DNA of 64,000 nt from Lachnospiraceae bacterium (GTDB taxonomy: Bacteria > Bacillota > Clostridia > Lachnospirales > Lachnospiraceae). The position numbers and the translations under genes are program-made. The notes below the pieces were generated by a model. It saw nothing but the letters and a program-made list of their open reading frames with translations, did not search any database and was not told the origin of the DNA. Shown one piece after another: positions 43,065 to 50,867 of this stretch; within the stretch, counting starts at the first letter, position 1, and each line of letters begins with the position of its first letter. The stretch spans positions 124,001 to 188,000 of the forward strand of contig JAQUVX010000002.1 of NCBI GenBank assembly GCA_028693165.1, in the 5' to 3' direction.

Positions 43065-44810
43065 TTACAACCGGGTATCCCAGCGCCCACAGAATACGTT
43101 CTCATCGCAGGTTCCCTCAAAAGCTTCTTCGCCTGCTGCTTTCCTGAGCGTCCGGGCAATCACCTCCCTCGTCGGCGCATAGGCATTGATGAACGTCTTG
43201 GCCATCGGCACATCCAGAAGATGATTCGTATAGTTCAGGGATACGAATACCGTCGGAAGCTCCTTCACATACCATGGGATTTCCACAGAATGTCCGATCG
43301 ACCATTCCAGGCGCACATTATTCTGCTGTGCATAGCCCTTCATATTGATAAACACAAACACGCAGTCATAGTTCTTCTTAAATGCCTCGACCTTGCCGAT
43401 GACCACGGTCTTTAACTCTTCTTCGATGCCGACGGTCCCCTGTTTCAGTGATACATCATAAAAGCTGTCATGCATGGTTACCTCATAGCCATAGCGCTCC
43501 ATCTCCTCCCGCACCAGCTTTTTGGCCGGATCCGGCTTGTTGCCGCGGGAGATCGGCGGGCTGCTGATCACATACACATACGCCCGCTTGTGCGTCGCCG
43601 GCTTGACCGGCAGATTGTGCTGCGTATCCTTTACCAGCGTAATACTCTTTTTCGCGGCCTCCGCCGCCATCTCAAGATGCTCTTTGCAGCCGACCACGGA
43701 AAGTCCTTCTTTTGGCGGAATCAGTGTTCCGGCTTTCTGCTTTTCGGGGAGCTTTAAAAACGCTTTCAGTCCCAGAATCCGCGTTACCGCGTCGTCAAGG
43801 CGCTCCGGTGTCAGGATTCCAGACCGGTAGCCTTCCAGCATATAGCCAAAATCCTCCTCGATGTCATTGAAAAACAGGAACATATCGCACCCGGCAGCGA
43901 TGGCCGTCGGCACCTGAAGGCGGCGCGGCAAAGCGCTGGTCATCCCCGCCATATGGGAGGCATCCGTCAGAAGCAGGCCATTGAAGCCCAGCTTTCCACG
44001 CAGAAGATCCTGTAGAAGCTCCGGTGCCAGTGTGGCCGGGCGGATCTCCTGATCCGTGATACCCGGCTTTAACGCTCTGGAATATTCCGGCAGTGCGATG
44101 TGCCCCACCATGATGCTCGGAATGCCGCTGTCAATCAGTTCCCGGTACACCCGCCCGAAGCTCTCGTCCCACTGGGCACAGGTCATGGTGTTGACCCCCA
44201 TCACCAGATGCTGATCCAGTTCTTCCACGCCGTCTCCCGGAAAATGCTTGCAGCACACGGCCATATCGCTCTCCTGCACTCCGCAGATATACGCCTTGCA
44301 GTTCTCGATGACCCGCTCCGGATTTCTCCCGTAAGCGCGTGTATTGACGATGGTATTTCTCCAGTTAAACAGAAGATCGCAGACCGGACCAAAGTCCCAG
44401 TTGCAGCCCACTGCTGTTCCTTCCCTCCCGCTCACGTAGCCGGTGTTCCGGGCCGTCGTATCATCCGCCGTCGCCCCGCACGCCGCAGCCGTGGCAATGT
44501 GGGTTCCGTCCGAGCAGGCTCCGCTTCCGCCGTTGTCGCAGTTGCAGGCAATCAGAAGCGGAATCTTGCTGTGCTCCTGATAGAAGCGATTCTGCTCATA
44601 GATCTTTTCCGCCGGTTCATTTTGGTAACGGCAGCCGCCGATCCGGTAATCTTCGATCAGCTTTCTCGCTTCTTCCCGGTCTTTCTTTCGATCCAGCATG
44701 ATGAAAAGCTGCCCGATCTTTTCCTCCAGCGACATCCCCACAAGGGTCTGCTCCACCCAGGCAATCTGCTCACTGGTCAGGTAAAACGGTTTCTTAGTCA
44801 AATCTACCAT
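43065..44810 (-). CDS. GH3 glycosidase (NagZ/beta-N-acetylhexosaminidase-like)
   Basis: A 581-residue two-domain GH3 enzyme. The barrel has the KHFPGDGVEELDQH stretch (residues 188-201) corresponding to the KHFPGHGxxxxDSH of NagZ enzymes, and the nucleophile D283 in GLLLTDASHMAGM. The first histidine of the NagZ loop is thus replaced by aspartate, so beta-N-acetylglucosaminidase activity should not be assumed; beta-glucosidase or another exo-activity is possible. The C-terminal alpha/beta sandwich domain (from about 390) is also present. No signal peptide, so it works in the cytoplasm on imported oligosaccharide. It is the second gene of the LacI-uidA operon, 12 bp after lacI. Confidence 0.85.
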   Translation of the reverse strand: MVDLTKKPFYLTSEQIAWVEQTLVGMSLEEKIGQLFIMLDRKKDREEARKLIEDYRIGGCRYQNEPAEKIYEQNRFYQEHSKIPLLIACNCDNGGSGACSDGTHIATAAACGATADDTTARNTGYVSGREGTAVGCNWDFGPVCDLLFNWRNTIVNTRAYGRNPERVIENCKAYICGVQESDMAVCCKHFPGDGVEELDQHLVMGVNTMTCAQWDESFGRVYRELIDSGIPSIMVGHIALPEYSRALKPGITDQEIRPATLAPELLQDLLRGKLGFNGLLLTDASHMAGMTSALPRRLQVPTAIAAGCDMFLFFNDIEEDFGYMLEGYRSGILTPERLDDAVTRILGLKAFLKLPEKQKAGTLIPPKEGLSVVGCKEHLEMAAEAAKKSITLVKDTQHNLPVKPATHKRAYVYVISSPPISRGNKPDPAKKLVREEMERYGYEVTMHDSFYDVSLKQGTVGIEEELKTVVIGKVEAFKKNYDCVFVFINMKGYAQQNNVRLEWSIGHSVEIPWYVKELPTVFVSLNYTNHLLDVPMAKTFINAYAPTREVIARTLRKAAGEEAFEGTCDENVFCGRWDTRL

Positions 44811-44822
44811 TCTTTTTCCTCC

Positions 44823-45860
44823 TTATGATGTGTGGATTTTGCAGGAATCCCGCTCAATCAGCTCCGGCTTTAAAAATACGTGTCCCTCTTCCCTCTTGAG
44901 CGAGATTCCGCTCTGCATCCGAATCAGCATTTCGATGGCCCGCTTTACATGCAGGCTGTGGGAGATGGACACCGTGGTGAGGCTGATCGTCGGAAGATCC
45001 GCATTGATGTTGTCAAAACCGATCAGGGACAATTCCTCCGGGATCGATATATTTCGCTCCACGCACGCCTTAATCACGCCGTTTGCCGTCGCATCGCTGG
45101 CAGCGATGACCGCCTCCGGCAGCTTCGTTTTCTGTTCCAGAAATTCGCCAAACTGGCGATACCCCCGCTCAAAACTGCTTTTATACTGCCGCTCCGTCTC
45201 AAAGATCCGTCCCGCGACACCAGCCTGCTTCGTCACTCCCTGAAAACTCTCCACGCGCTTTCGGTGCGCCATTCTGCGCGCATCATATCCAATAAACAGC
45301 ATATCCCGAAATCCACATTCGATCAGATACCGCGCCGCGATCTCGCCGCTCTTCGCCTCATCGGTGCATACATAGGGAATCGGATTGCCCTCCGGCATCT
45401 GGTTTAATGCCACGATCGGTACATACCGCATGAAATGATAGAGATTCTTGGCACTCTGTTCCCCGACCGGGAAAAACAAAATCCCCTCCACCTGATTACC
45501 GATCAGCAGCTTGAAGTAATCCTCCTCCATCTCATAGTTTCGGAAGCTGTTGCAGAAAAGAACCTGATAACCGAGAAGCTTGGCCTCTCCCGCCGCCAGT
45601 TCCATCAGCTTGGCATAAAACGGACTGGTGATATCCGGTATCACAATCCCGATCGTCTGCGTATGCTGCATGACCAGTCCCCGCGCCAGGGAGTTCGGCA
45701 CATAGGCCATGCGCTCGCACACCCCAAGCACATACTCTCTGGTCTCCTCGCTCATCCCCCCCAGACCATTTAACGCCCGTGAGACGGTGGCGACCGAAAC
45801 ACCCGCTTCCCTGGCTACATCCTTGATTGTCGTCACTTTGACTCCCTGCTTTGCTTTCAT
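44823..45860 (-). CDS. LacI-family transcriptional regulator
   Basis: A 345-residue repressor with the N-terminal helix-turn-helix TTIKDVAREAGVSVATVSRA and hinge NSLARGLVMQHTQTIG, followed by a periplasmic-binding-protein-like sensor domain (EGILFFPVGEQ, VCTDEAKSGEIAARYLIE, IGFDNINADLPTISLTTV). It probably represses the operon it heads and responds to a sugar or uronide taken up by the linked transporter. The start ATG at 45860 has GAGAGG 6 bp upstream; the ATG two codons earlier is directly against that site. A nested palindromic operator sits at its own promoter. Confidence 0.9.
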   Translation of the reverse strand: MKAKQGVKVTTIKDVAREAGVSVATVSRALNGLGGMSEETREYVLGVCERMAYVPNSLARGLVMQHTQTIGIVIPDITSPFYAKLMELAAGEAKLLGYQVLFCNSFRNYEMEEDYFKLLIGNQVEGILFFPVGEQSAKNLYHFMRYVPIVALNQMPEGNPIPYVCTDEAKSGEIAARYLIECGFRDMLFIGYDARRMAHRKRVESFQGVTKQAGVAGRIFETERQYKSSFERGYRQFGEFLEQKTKLPEAVIAASDATANGVIKACVERNISIPEELSLIGFDNINADLPTISLTTVSISHSLHVKRAIEMLIRMQSGISLKREEGHVFLKPELIERDSCKIHTS

Positions 45861-45881
45861 TTTCATCCTCTCAAGGGCTTC

Positions 45882-45908
45882 GTAAACGTTTACTATAAAC
45901 GGATTATA
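45882..45908 (-). promoter_or_regulatory. LacI-type operator and -10 of the glucuronide operon
   Basis: Two interlocked dyads: GTAAAC-GTTTAC (45882-45893) and CGTTTA-cta-TAAACG (45887-45901), directly downstream of a TATAAT -10 (45908-45903 on the minus strand). The -35 is weak. The GTAAACGTTTAC core is a typical LacI-family half-site pair. Confidence 0.7.
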
Positions 45909-46027
45909 ACATATTCATTTTGCACAAACCATCCGCGTAACAAACGATACAAATCGAGTAAACTTGTACATTTTTCACAATTTAGCAACAATAATTTTGT
46001 TAATTTTTTATCTTTTAAGGCACAAAA

Positions 46028-46060
46028 AGACAGGGATGTTTGACTTTTCCATTCCTGTCT
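46028..46060 (-). terminator. Terminator of the EIIA-DeoR operon
   Basis: AGACAGG..ATG (46028-46038) pairs with CAT..CCTGTCT (46049-46060); TTTTTGTG follows on the minus strand. It ends the operon that stops at 46109. Confidence 0.75.
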
Positions 46061-46108
46061 CTCTCTTCGGTATCGTTTTGTTTTATTCCAGTCGGGTTTG
46101 TTCCTGTT

Positions 46109-46870
46109 CTAAAAATCTCCTCTTTTAACCTGATAAACTAAAATCCCTTTTTTTCGAATCTGCTCCAGCGCCTCCTCCGGTGCCTTTTCATCCGTGATCA
46201 GCATCTTCACCTTCTCGATCGGACTGCTGATAAAGCTGCTCTTTTTGCCGATCTTCGTATGGTCTGCAAGGACGTATACCCCCTGCGTCGCATGATCGAA
46301 CATCAGCTCATTGATGCTGACCTCGTGAAACAGCTCCGTCGTCACCCCCTTGTCCGCGCAGATTCCGGAACAGCCCAGAAACGCTTTCTTTGCATAGATC
46401 GGCTGTAGATTTCGAAGTGCAAACTCCCCGACCATCGCATTTTTCGGATGTCGAAGCTCTCCGCCTGTAAGCACCACGCTGATGCTCTGGGAATAGTTGC
46501 AGCTGATTGCCTTTCCATTGTTGGTAATGATCGTGATGTTGCTGCCCTGGATATATTCCAGCATCTGTAGTGCATTGCGGCTGGTATTGATGAACAGACT
46601 GTCATTGGGATGCACCAGCGTCGCCGCATACTGTGCGATCAGCTTCCGGTAAATCTGAACATCATCTTCCCGCTCCTCTGACGCGACGGCCCCGCCGTAA
46701 ACACGCTTTAGCTTCTTTTTATCTTCGAGGAACTGAAGATCCCTGCGAACGGTAATCAACGATACGTTCAGCCTGTTTGCCAGGTCTTCCACCCGCACTT
46801 CCGGATTGGTCCGCAGAATTTCCAGAATTTCCTTTCTTCGGTTATCTACATAGATCCGTTCTCTTTTCAT
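46109..46870 (-). CDS. DeoR-family transcriptional regulator
   Basis: A 253-residue protein with the DeoR helix-turn-helix (RKEILEILRTNPEVRVEDLA, then LNVSLITVRRDLQFLEDK) and a C-terminal ISOCOT/DeoRC sensor domain (FINTSRNALQMLEYI, ITNNGKAI, GEFALRNLQPIYAKKAFLGC, HTKIGKKSSF). DeoR proteins bind phosphosugars and usually repress PTS genes. It is co-transcribed with the upstream EIIA gene (12-bp gap). Two direct copies of a TTCGTTTTG-containing motif flank the operon promoter and are its likely target. Confidence 0.9.
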   Translation of the reverse strand: MKRERIYVDNRRKEILEILRTNPEVRVEDLANRLNVSLITVRRDLQFLEDKKKLKRVYGGAVASEEREDDVQIYRKLIAQYAATLVHPNDSLFINTSRNALQMLEYIQGSNITIITNNGKAISCNYSQSISVVLTGGELRHPKNAMVGEFALRNLQPIYAKKAFLGCSGICADKGVTTELFHEVSINELMFDHATQGVYVLADHTKIGKKSSFISSPIEKVKMLITDEKAPEEALEQIRKKGILVYQVKRGDF

Positions 46871-46882
46871 GTCTGCACCTCA

Positions 46883-47341
46883 TCAATGATCCAGGCAGGT
46901 CTCCTGAATACGCAAAAGATCTTCCGGTCCGTCTGCTTCCATAAGTTTTTCCACCACAGCTTCATTCATCAGCACCTCGGAAAGCTTCATCATGTTCTCC
47001 AGATGCTGATCGGAATCACAGGAAGCCAGGGTAAAGAACAGCTTTGCATTCTTCTCCGGATTGCCCTCCTCGAAACTGACCGGCTCGTCCAACTTCATAA
47101 AGCTGATCGTCGTCCTGTGGACTCCATGGGCTCCCTCCTGACAGTGCGGCATCGCCACATCCGGCATGATCACGATATAGGGTCCGAACTTCTCAATACT
47201 CGCTATGATCTGTTCCTTGTAATCTGCTTCCACCGAGCCGTCTGCCTCCAGCGGTTCGCAGCACATGCGGATCGCATCCCGCCAGTCCGTGGCTTTTTTT
47301 GCAAATTTATAATGATTTAACTGTACGAACTCTCGCAACAT
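46883..47341 (-). CDS. PTS EIIA (fructose/mannitol-type fold), stand-alone
   Basis: A 152-residue phosphocarrier. The phosphorylated histidine is H66 in MPDVAMPHCQEGAHG. FMKLDEPVSFEE, LFFTLASCDSDQHLENMMKL are typical of the PTS_EIIA_2 fold used by UlaA-type ascorbate-like systems (UlaC). The start ATG at 47341 has GAGGA 8-9 bp upstream; the ORF extends further without a site. Its operon holds only this gene and a DeoR regulator, while the IIB and IIC subunits lie in two separate cassettes upstream (50577-52306 and 54053-55681), so one EIIA may serve both. Confidence 0.88.
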   Translation of the reverse strand: MLREFVQLNHYKFAKKATDWRDAIRMCCEPLEADGSVEADYKEQIIASIEKFGPYIVIMPDVAMPHCQEGAHGVHRTTISFMKLDEPVSFEEGNPEKNAKLFFTLASCDSDQHLENMMKLSEVLMNEAVVEKLMEADGPEDLLRIQETCLDH

Positions 47342-47446
47342 AACATCGTCCTCTTTTCTTCTTCCGCATCCCGTATCGCTACGGTTCCCGGTTTTCACCA
47401 AACTCACTCGCTTCGCTTATCTGGATTTTCTTTTTATGATTGTATT

Positions 47447-47543
47447 TATGTTCGTTTTGTTCTTTACATCTTATATAATACCACTTTTATATGCCGTTTT
47501 CAAGATTTTTATAGGATTGATTTGCATTTATATGTTCGTTTTG
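47447..47543 (-). promoter_or_regulatory. EIIA-DeoR operon promoter flanked by direct repeats
   Basis: TTGAAA (47503-47498), 17-bp spacer, TATTAT (47480-47475) on the minus strand. TATGTTCGTTTTG occurs twice in the same orientation, 47447-47459 and 47531-47543, one on each side of the promoter, 84 bp apart. The motif resembles TTCG/TTTTG-type DeoR-family sites. Confidence 0.6.
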
Positions 47544-47562
47544 AGTTTGGTCAATCAAACTT

Positions 47563-47618
47563 AAAAGAGTCCGGCAAGCCGGACTCGCGCGCTGTCGTGC
47601 GACTGCTTCCACAGCCAT
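47563..47618. repeat. Three-hairpin element, copy A (also terminates ASST)
   Basis: Hairpin 1: GAGTCCGG-CAAG-CCGGACTC (47567-47586). Hairpin 2: CGCGC-tgtc-GTGCG (47588-47601). Hairpin 3: around CTG-CTTCCA-CAG (47603-47614). The second copy is at 58091-58145. On the minus strand hairpin 1 is followed by TTTT, so it can act as the intrinsic terminator of the sulfotransferase gene, whose stop codon lies at 47661. Confidence 0.7.
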
Positions 47619-47660
47619 CTTGCAGGCAGCTTCCTATTCTCTCTTTACGCTCTCCGTAGT

Positions 47661-49529
47661 CTAACAGACAATCCGGATTCCGGTTTCATATTTTTTGTCA
47701 TCCACGATCATGCGCAGATTATAGGTTCCGCTCAGTCCCTGCTTGTTCACGCTCAGGGACACATTGCGCGGATCCTTCTCAATGAACGTTCCGCAGCAGA
47801 GCGCTGTAAATTTGTTTTTGGAGGTTGAGATAAAATAACCATGCTCCTCCGCTTCATTCTCCAGCATCAGCATCACCAGCTGGCCTCCCTCGAATACGGC
47901 CTTGAAGGTAAAGCGGTCTTCCTCCTCCACAAGCTTCGCCTCATAGCGATACGGCAGCATCTCACCGCAGGACTCCATCGGAATCAGAGTGTCAGACTGC
48001 GGAGTCACACCCATCTGCCCCACAACGACTCCGGCTCCGATCGGGAGATTGTCCTGATCGTGATAGAGTCTCAGTTTCTCTGCCCGGTAGTAATTGCCCT
48101 TCAGCTTCAGCTCCATCATCTTCTGATCATGCAGAAGCTCCACCGTAATGCTCTCTGCCCGCACATCCGGATCTCCCTGCATCAAAGCGGCCGGATGCTC
48201 GGAAGCCTCCTCCTTGTAATACTGGATTCCCCCGGAATGGACCATGTAATGTCCTTCCTGGTAGCATTCCACATTTCCGATATAAGAAGAAAAGAATTCC
48301 TGTCCCCGTTCTTTTCCGTACTGCCACACCTGTTTCACAGTTCCGTCTTCCCGATTGATGTGATAGCGCACGCCTCTGGAGAAGTTGTCCTTGTTCAGGC
48401 GAAACTCTTCTCTGAGCTTGGAGCGGTAGTGACCGTTGTCAAAGCACATCACATCCCCGTCCGTCGTAACCATGCAGGCATGCTGCTCATAATGCCAGTC
48501 AAATTCCTGATGCGGATCCGGTTTAAAGAAATACTTCTGCTTCTCCTTCGGCCAGTTTCTGGGATCTCCCATGATCCAGTTTAACTGCCCGGTCTCATAA
48601 TCGATATTCACGATGCCGTCCACATGGCGGCCGCTCAGTGTCATGGTATGATTCTTCTCGTCATACCAGATTGCGTTGTTGTGGAACCAGTCCCGGTCGG
48701 TATATCCGCCGGAAGGCCCCTCTCCCGGAGTCAGAATCTTCTTCAGATCCCAGCTTCGAAGCACCGCACCGGTCTCACGATCCAGAAGCACCACCACATC
48801 CTCCACAGTCTCAAATGTCTCATCCTCACTCAAGACCAGGAGATTTCCGTCTTCCATCTCCCAGGTATCATGATGATAACCGCCCGGAATCTTGTATTCC
48901 TTCACAATCTTCCCAACCATGGACATCTCATATAACCCGGACATGTAATAAGGCATTTTCAGCACGCGCTCGGTTCCAATCAGGATATTGCCGTTCTTCA
49001 GCCGTTTCAGATCGAACACCAGCGGCACATTGAAATGCCACCGGATATCTCCCCGATAGTCAAATGCAGCCGCCAGTGCATTCAGTGACGGTGTCACAAA
49101 GATCATCTGATCCCGCATATATTCCGGAGTCGTTTCCATGTAGCAAAGCTGAGGAGCATCCTCCCGCAGCGCCTCCGTCTCGATCTCCAGCTTCACCGTC
49201 CTTCCCTCGTACAAGGTCAGCTCCACCTTGTTTTGGCAGCCCGGATATAAGCCCAGCACCGGCAAAATGTGTTTCCTGGAAGCAGGAAATGTGTGTACGA
49301 TATCTCCGGCTGCCTCCTTCCCGCATACGCGCAGTGTTACCGCACGCTCCTGCGGTGTCTCAAACAGAATAACCGCCGCAAGCGGATTGATCAGATACGG
49401 GTTCCTTCTGACCAGTGGTCTGTCAATGGTATAGGCTCCCTGCTCAAACTCCTTAAGCATTTCGCGCTCTGCCTCTGTCTGCCTCTCAATCAGACTCGTT
49501 TCATATCTATATTGTATCGCTTCCTTCAT
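47661..49529 (-). CDS. Aryl-sulfate sulfotransferase (ASST), cytoplasmic
   Basis: A 622-residue ASST-family protein with a beta-propeller of repeated W-rich blades. Residues equivalent to the catalytic set of AssT are visible: H219/H220 in GGYHHDTWEMEDGN, H283 in RDWFHNNAIWYD, R301 in LSGRHVDGI, and H350 in YEQHACMVTTDGDV, the position of the transiently sulfated histidine in E. coli AssT. ASST moves sulfate between phenolic esters without PAPS. The start ATG at 49529 follows GAGGGG by 8 bp. There is no signal peptide, unlike the periplasmic Gram-negative enzymes, and no DsbL/DsbI-like partners. It follows a SorC-type regulator by 13 bp and ends the first PTS cassette. Confidence 0.85.
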   Translation of the reverse strand: MKEAIQYRYETSLIERQTEAEREMLKEFEQGAYTIDRPLVRRNPYLINPLAAVILFETPQERAVTLRVCGKEAAGDIVHTFPASRKHILPVLGLYPGCQNKVELTLYEGRTVKLEIETEALREDAPQLCYMETTPEYMRDQMIFVTPSLNALAAAFDYRGDIRWHFNVPLVFDLKRLKNGNILIGTERVLKMPYYMSGLYEMSMVGKIVKEYKIPGGYHHDTWEMEDGNLLVLSEDETFETVEDVVVLLDRETGAVLRSWDLKKILTPGEGPSGGYTDRDWFHNNAIWYDEKNHTMTLSGRHVDGIVNIDYETGQLNWIMGDPRNWPKEKQKYFFKPDPHQEFDWHYEQHACMVTTDGDVMCFDNGHYRSKLREEFRLNKDNFSRGVRYHINREDGTVKQVWQYGKERGQEFFSSYIGNVECYQEGHYMVHSGGIQYYKEEASEHPAALMQGDPDVRAESITVELLHDQKMMELKLKGNYYRAEKLRLYHDQDNLPIGAGVVVGQMGVTPQSDTLIPMESCGEMLPYRYEAKLVEEEDRFTFKAVFEGGQLVMLMLENEAEEHGYFISTSKNKFTALCCGTFIEKDPRNVSLSVNKQGLSGTYNLRMIVDDKKYETGIRIVC

Positions 49530-49542
49530 TATGGATTCCCCT

Positions 49543-50520
49543 CTAACGACCAACATCAGCCATGGATAAAAGCTTTTCTGCAATTCGGCTGTCCGTGATC
49601 AGACAATTAATCAGTTTCCCTTTGATTGCAGCGTAAATTGCATTTGTCTTGTCGATTCCTCCCGCCACAGCAATGACATTCGGTACACGCAGAATTTCAT
49701 CAAACTGAATTCCCACAATTCGGTCATTGATACGGTCATTCAGTTTACAGCCGTCTTTATCGAAGAAATAACCGCACATGTAACCGACGGCACCTTTTCG
49801 GATCAGCTCCTGCTTTTTATGCTCAGATAAAAAGCCCATCCAGGTAACCACGCGTTCGTGTGAATAGACATCTGCAATACCCGTCACAATATAATTCACA
49901 GAGCGCCCTTTTTCCAGCGTACTCTGGATAATGCGCTCCTTCATCAGTTCTTTTCGTACGATATCATTTTCAATATACATCGGTGCATAGAGAAGGGCAT
50001 AGGAACCCCCATAGATCTTTGCCATCTCCTGAACAAGCGTAGGCGTATCGCGCTCGGTTGCATATGTCTCGGTCGAATTGCCGACCAGCTGCACCACCTG
50101 GATCCGTTTGGACTGTTTGGGTTTCATCTGACTCACCAGAATATGCATGGTATGGCCCCAGGAAAGTCCAACCCGATCCCCATCCTTTAACACCCGGTCC
50201 AGATAGGAGGCTCCGATCTCGCCAATTCGCTTGATGGACACTTCCGCGTTTTCATTGTCATAAAGATCCGTCACCACGACCGCATCCACCAGATCGAATT
50301 TTCGTTTCAGTTCCACCTCAAGAAGCGTTGACTGCTTCAGCGGGTAATTGATCTGAAACTCTACGATCTTCTGCTCTCTGGCAATGCGCAAAGCTCTGGA
50401 GACCTTCGCCTTGGAAAAGAACAGCAAATGCGCAATCTCCAGCTGGGACAGCCCCTCCACATAATACATGCGTGCAATCTCAGCGATGACGGACAACTCA
50501 TTGTCTTCATACTGTCTCAT
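49543..50520 (-). CDS. SorC/DeoR-type sugar-binding transcriptional regulator
   Basis: A 325-residue protein: N-terminal helix-turn-helix (YYVEGLSQLEIAHLLFFSKA, then KVSRALRIAREQKIV) and a large C-terminal sugar-phosphate sensor domain (GDRVGLSWGHTMHILVSQM; VVQLVGNST; GGIDKTNAIYAAIKGKLIN). SorC proteins respond to phosphorylated sugars produced by PTS or kinases. The start ATG at 50520 follows GGAGGTGG. It lies between the IIB gene and the sulfotransferase gene. A perfect TGAAATTAATTTCA palindrome upstream of the IIC promoter (52424-52437) is its most likely operator. Confidence 0.88.
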   Translation of the reverse strand: MRQYEDNELSVIAEIARMYYVEGLSQLEIAHLLFFSKAKVSRALRIAREQKIVEFQINYPLKQSTLLEVELKRKFDLVDAVVVTDLYDNENAEVSIKRIGEIGASYLDRVLKDGDRVGLSWGHTMHILVSQMKPKQSKRIQVVQLVGNSTETYATERDTPTLVQEMAKIYGGSYALLYAPMYIENDIVRKELMKERIIQSTLEKGRSVNYIVTGIADVYSHERVVTWMGFLSEHKKQELIRKGAVGYMCGYFFDKDGCKLNDRINDRIVGIQFDEILRVPNVIAVAGGIDKTNAIYAAIKGKLINCLITDSRIAEKLLSMADVGR

Positions 50521-50576
50521 ATTCCACCTCCGGTTTCCAGAGCTTCCCGCTTCCTTCTTCTGGTTACTTCTTCTGG

Positions 50577-50867
50577 TTACTGCTGCTGGTCGAGGCCACA
50601 TTCCTGCAATTTGCTCTCCAGCTCTTTTTTGTTCATGAGATTTTTCAGGCCCAGAACGACGGTTCCCGCTTTCGGCTTAAAGCTCTTCACGAAATTCTCG
50701 CCTACGACAACCAGATCGTAATCATACGCGATCGTTTTTGCCTCATCAATACTGGTATGATACACCGTATTCTCGATACCCATTTTTTTCAGCACTGCCA
50801 TGCAGTTCTGTTTGATCAGCTGGGAACTTCCCATTCCGCAGCCACATGCAACCAATACTTTTATCAT
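50577..50867 (-). CDS. PTS IIB subunit (lactose/ascorbate-type), cassette 1
   Basis: A 96-residue IIB protein with the phospho-cysteine C8 in VLVACGCGMGSSQLIKQN and the small P-loop-like fold expected for UlaB/SgaB. It passes phosphate from EIIA to the incoming sugar. It overlaps the upstream IIC gene by 4 nt (ATGA) and is followed by the SorC regulator. No EIIA lies in the cassette; the nearest is at 46883-47341. Confidence 0.9.
   Translation of the reverse strand: MIKVLVACGCGMGSSQLIKQNCMAVLKKMGIENTVYHTSIDEAKTIAYDYDLVVVGENFVKSFKPKAGTVVLGLKNLMNKKELESKLQECGLDQQQ

Noticed and set aside
45840..46110. Possible catabolite-responsive element in the LacI intergenic region
   Set aside because: The only good palindromes fit a self-operator of the LacI gene; no separate cre consensus was distinguishable.
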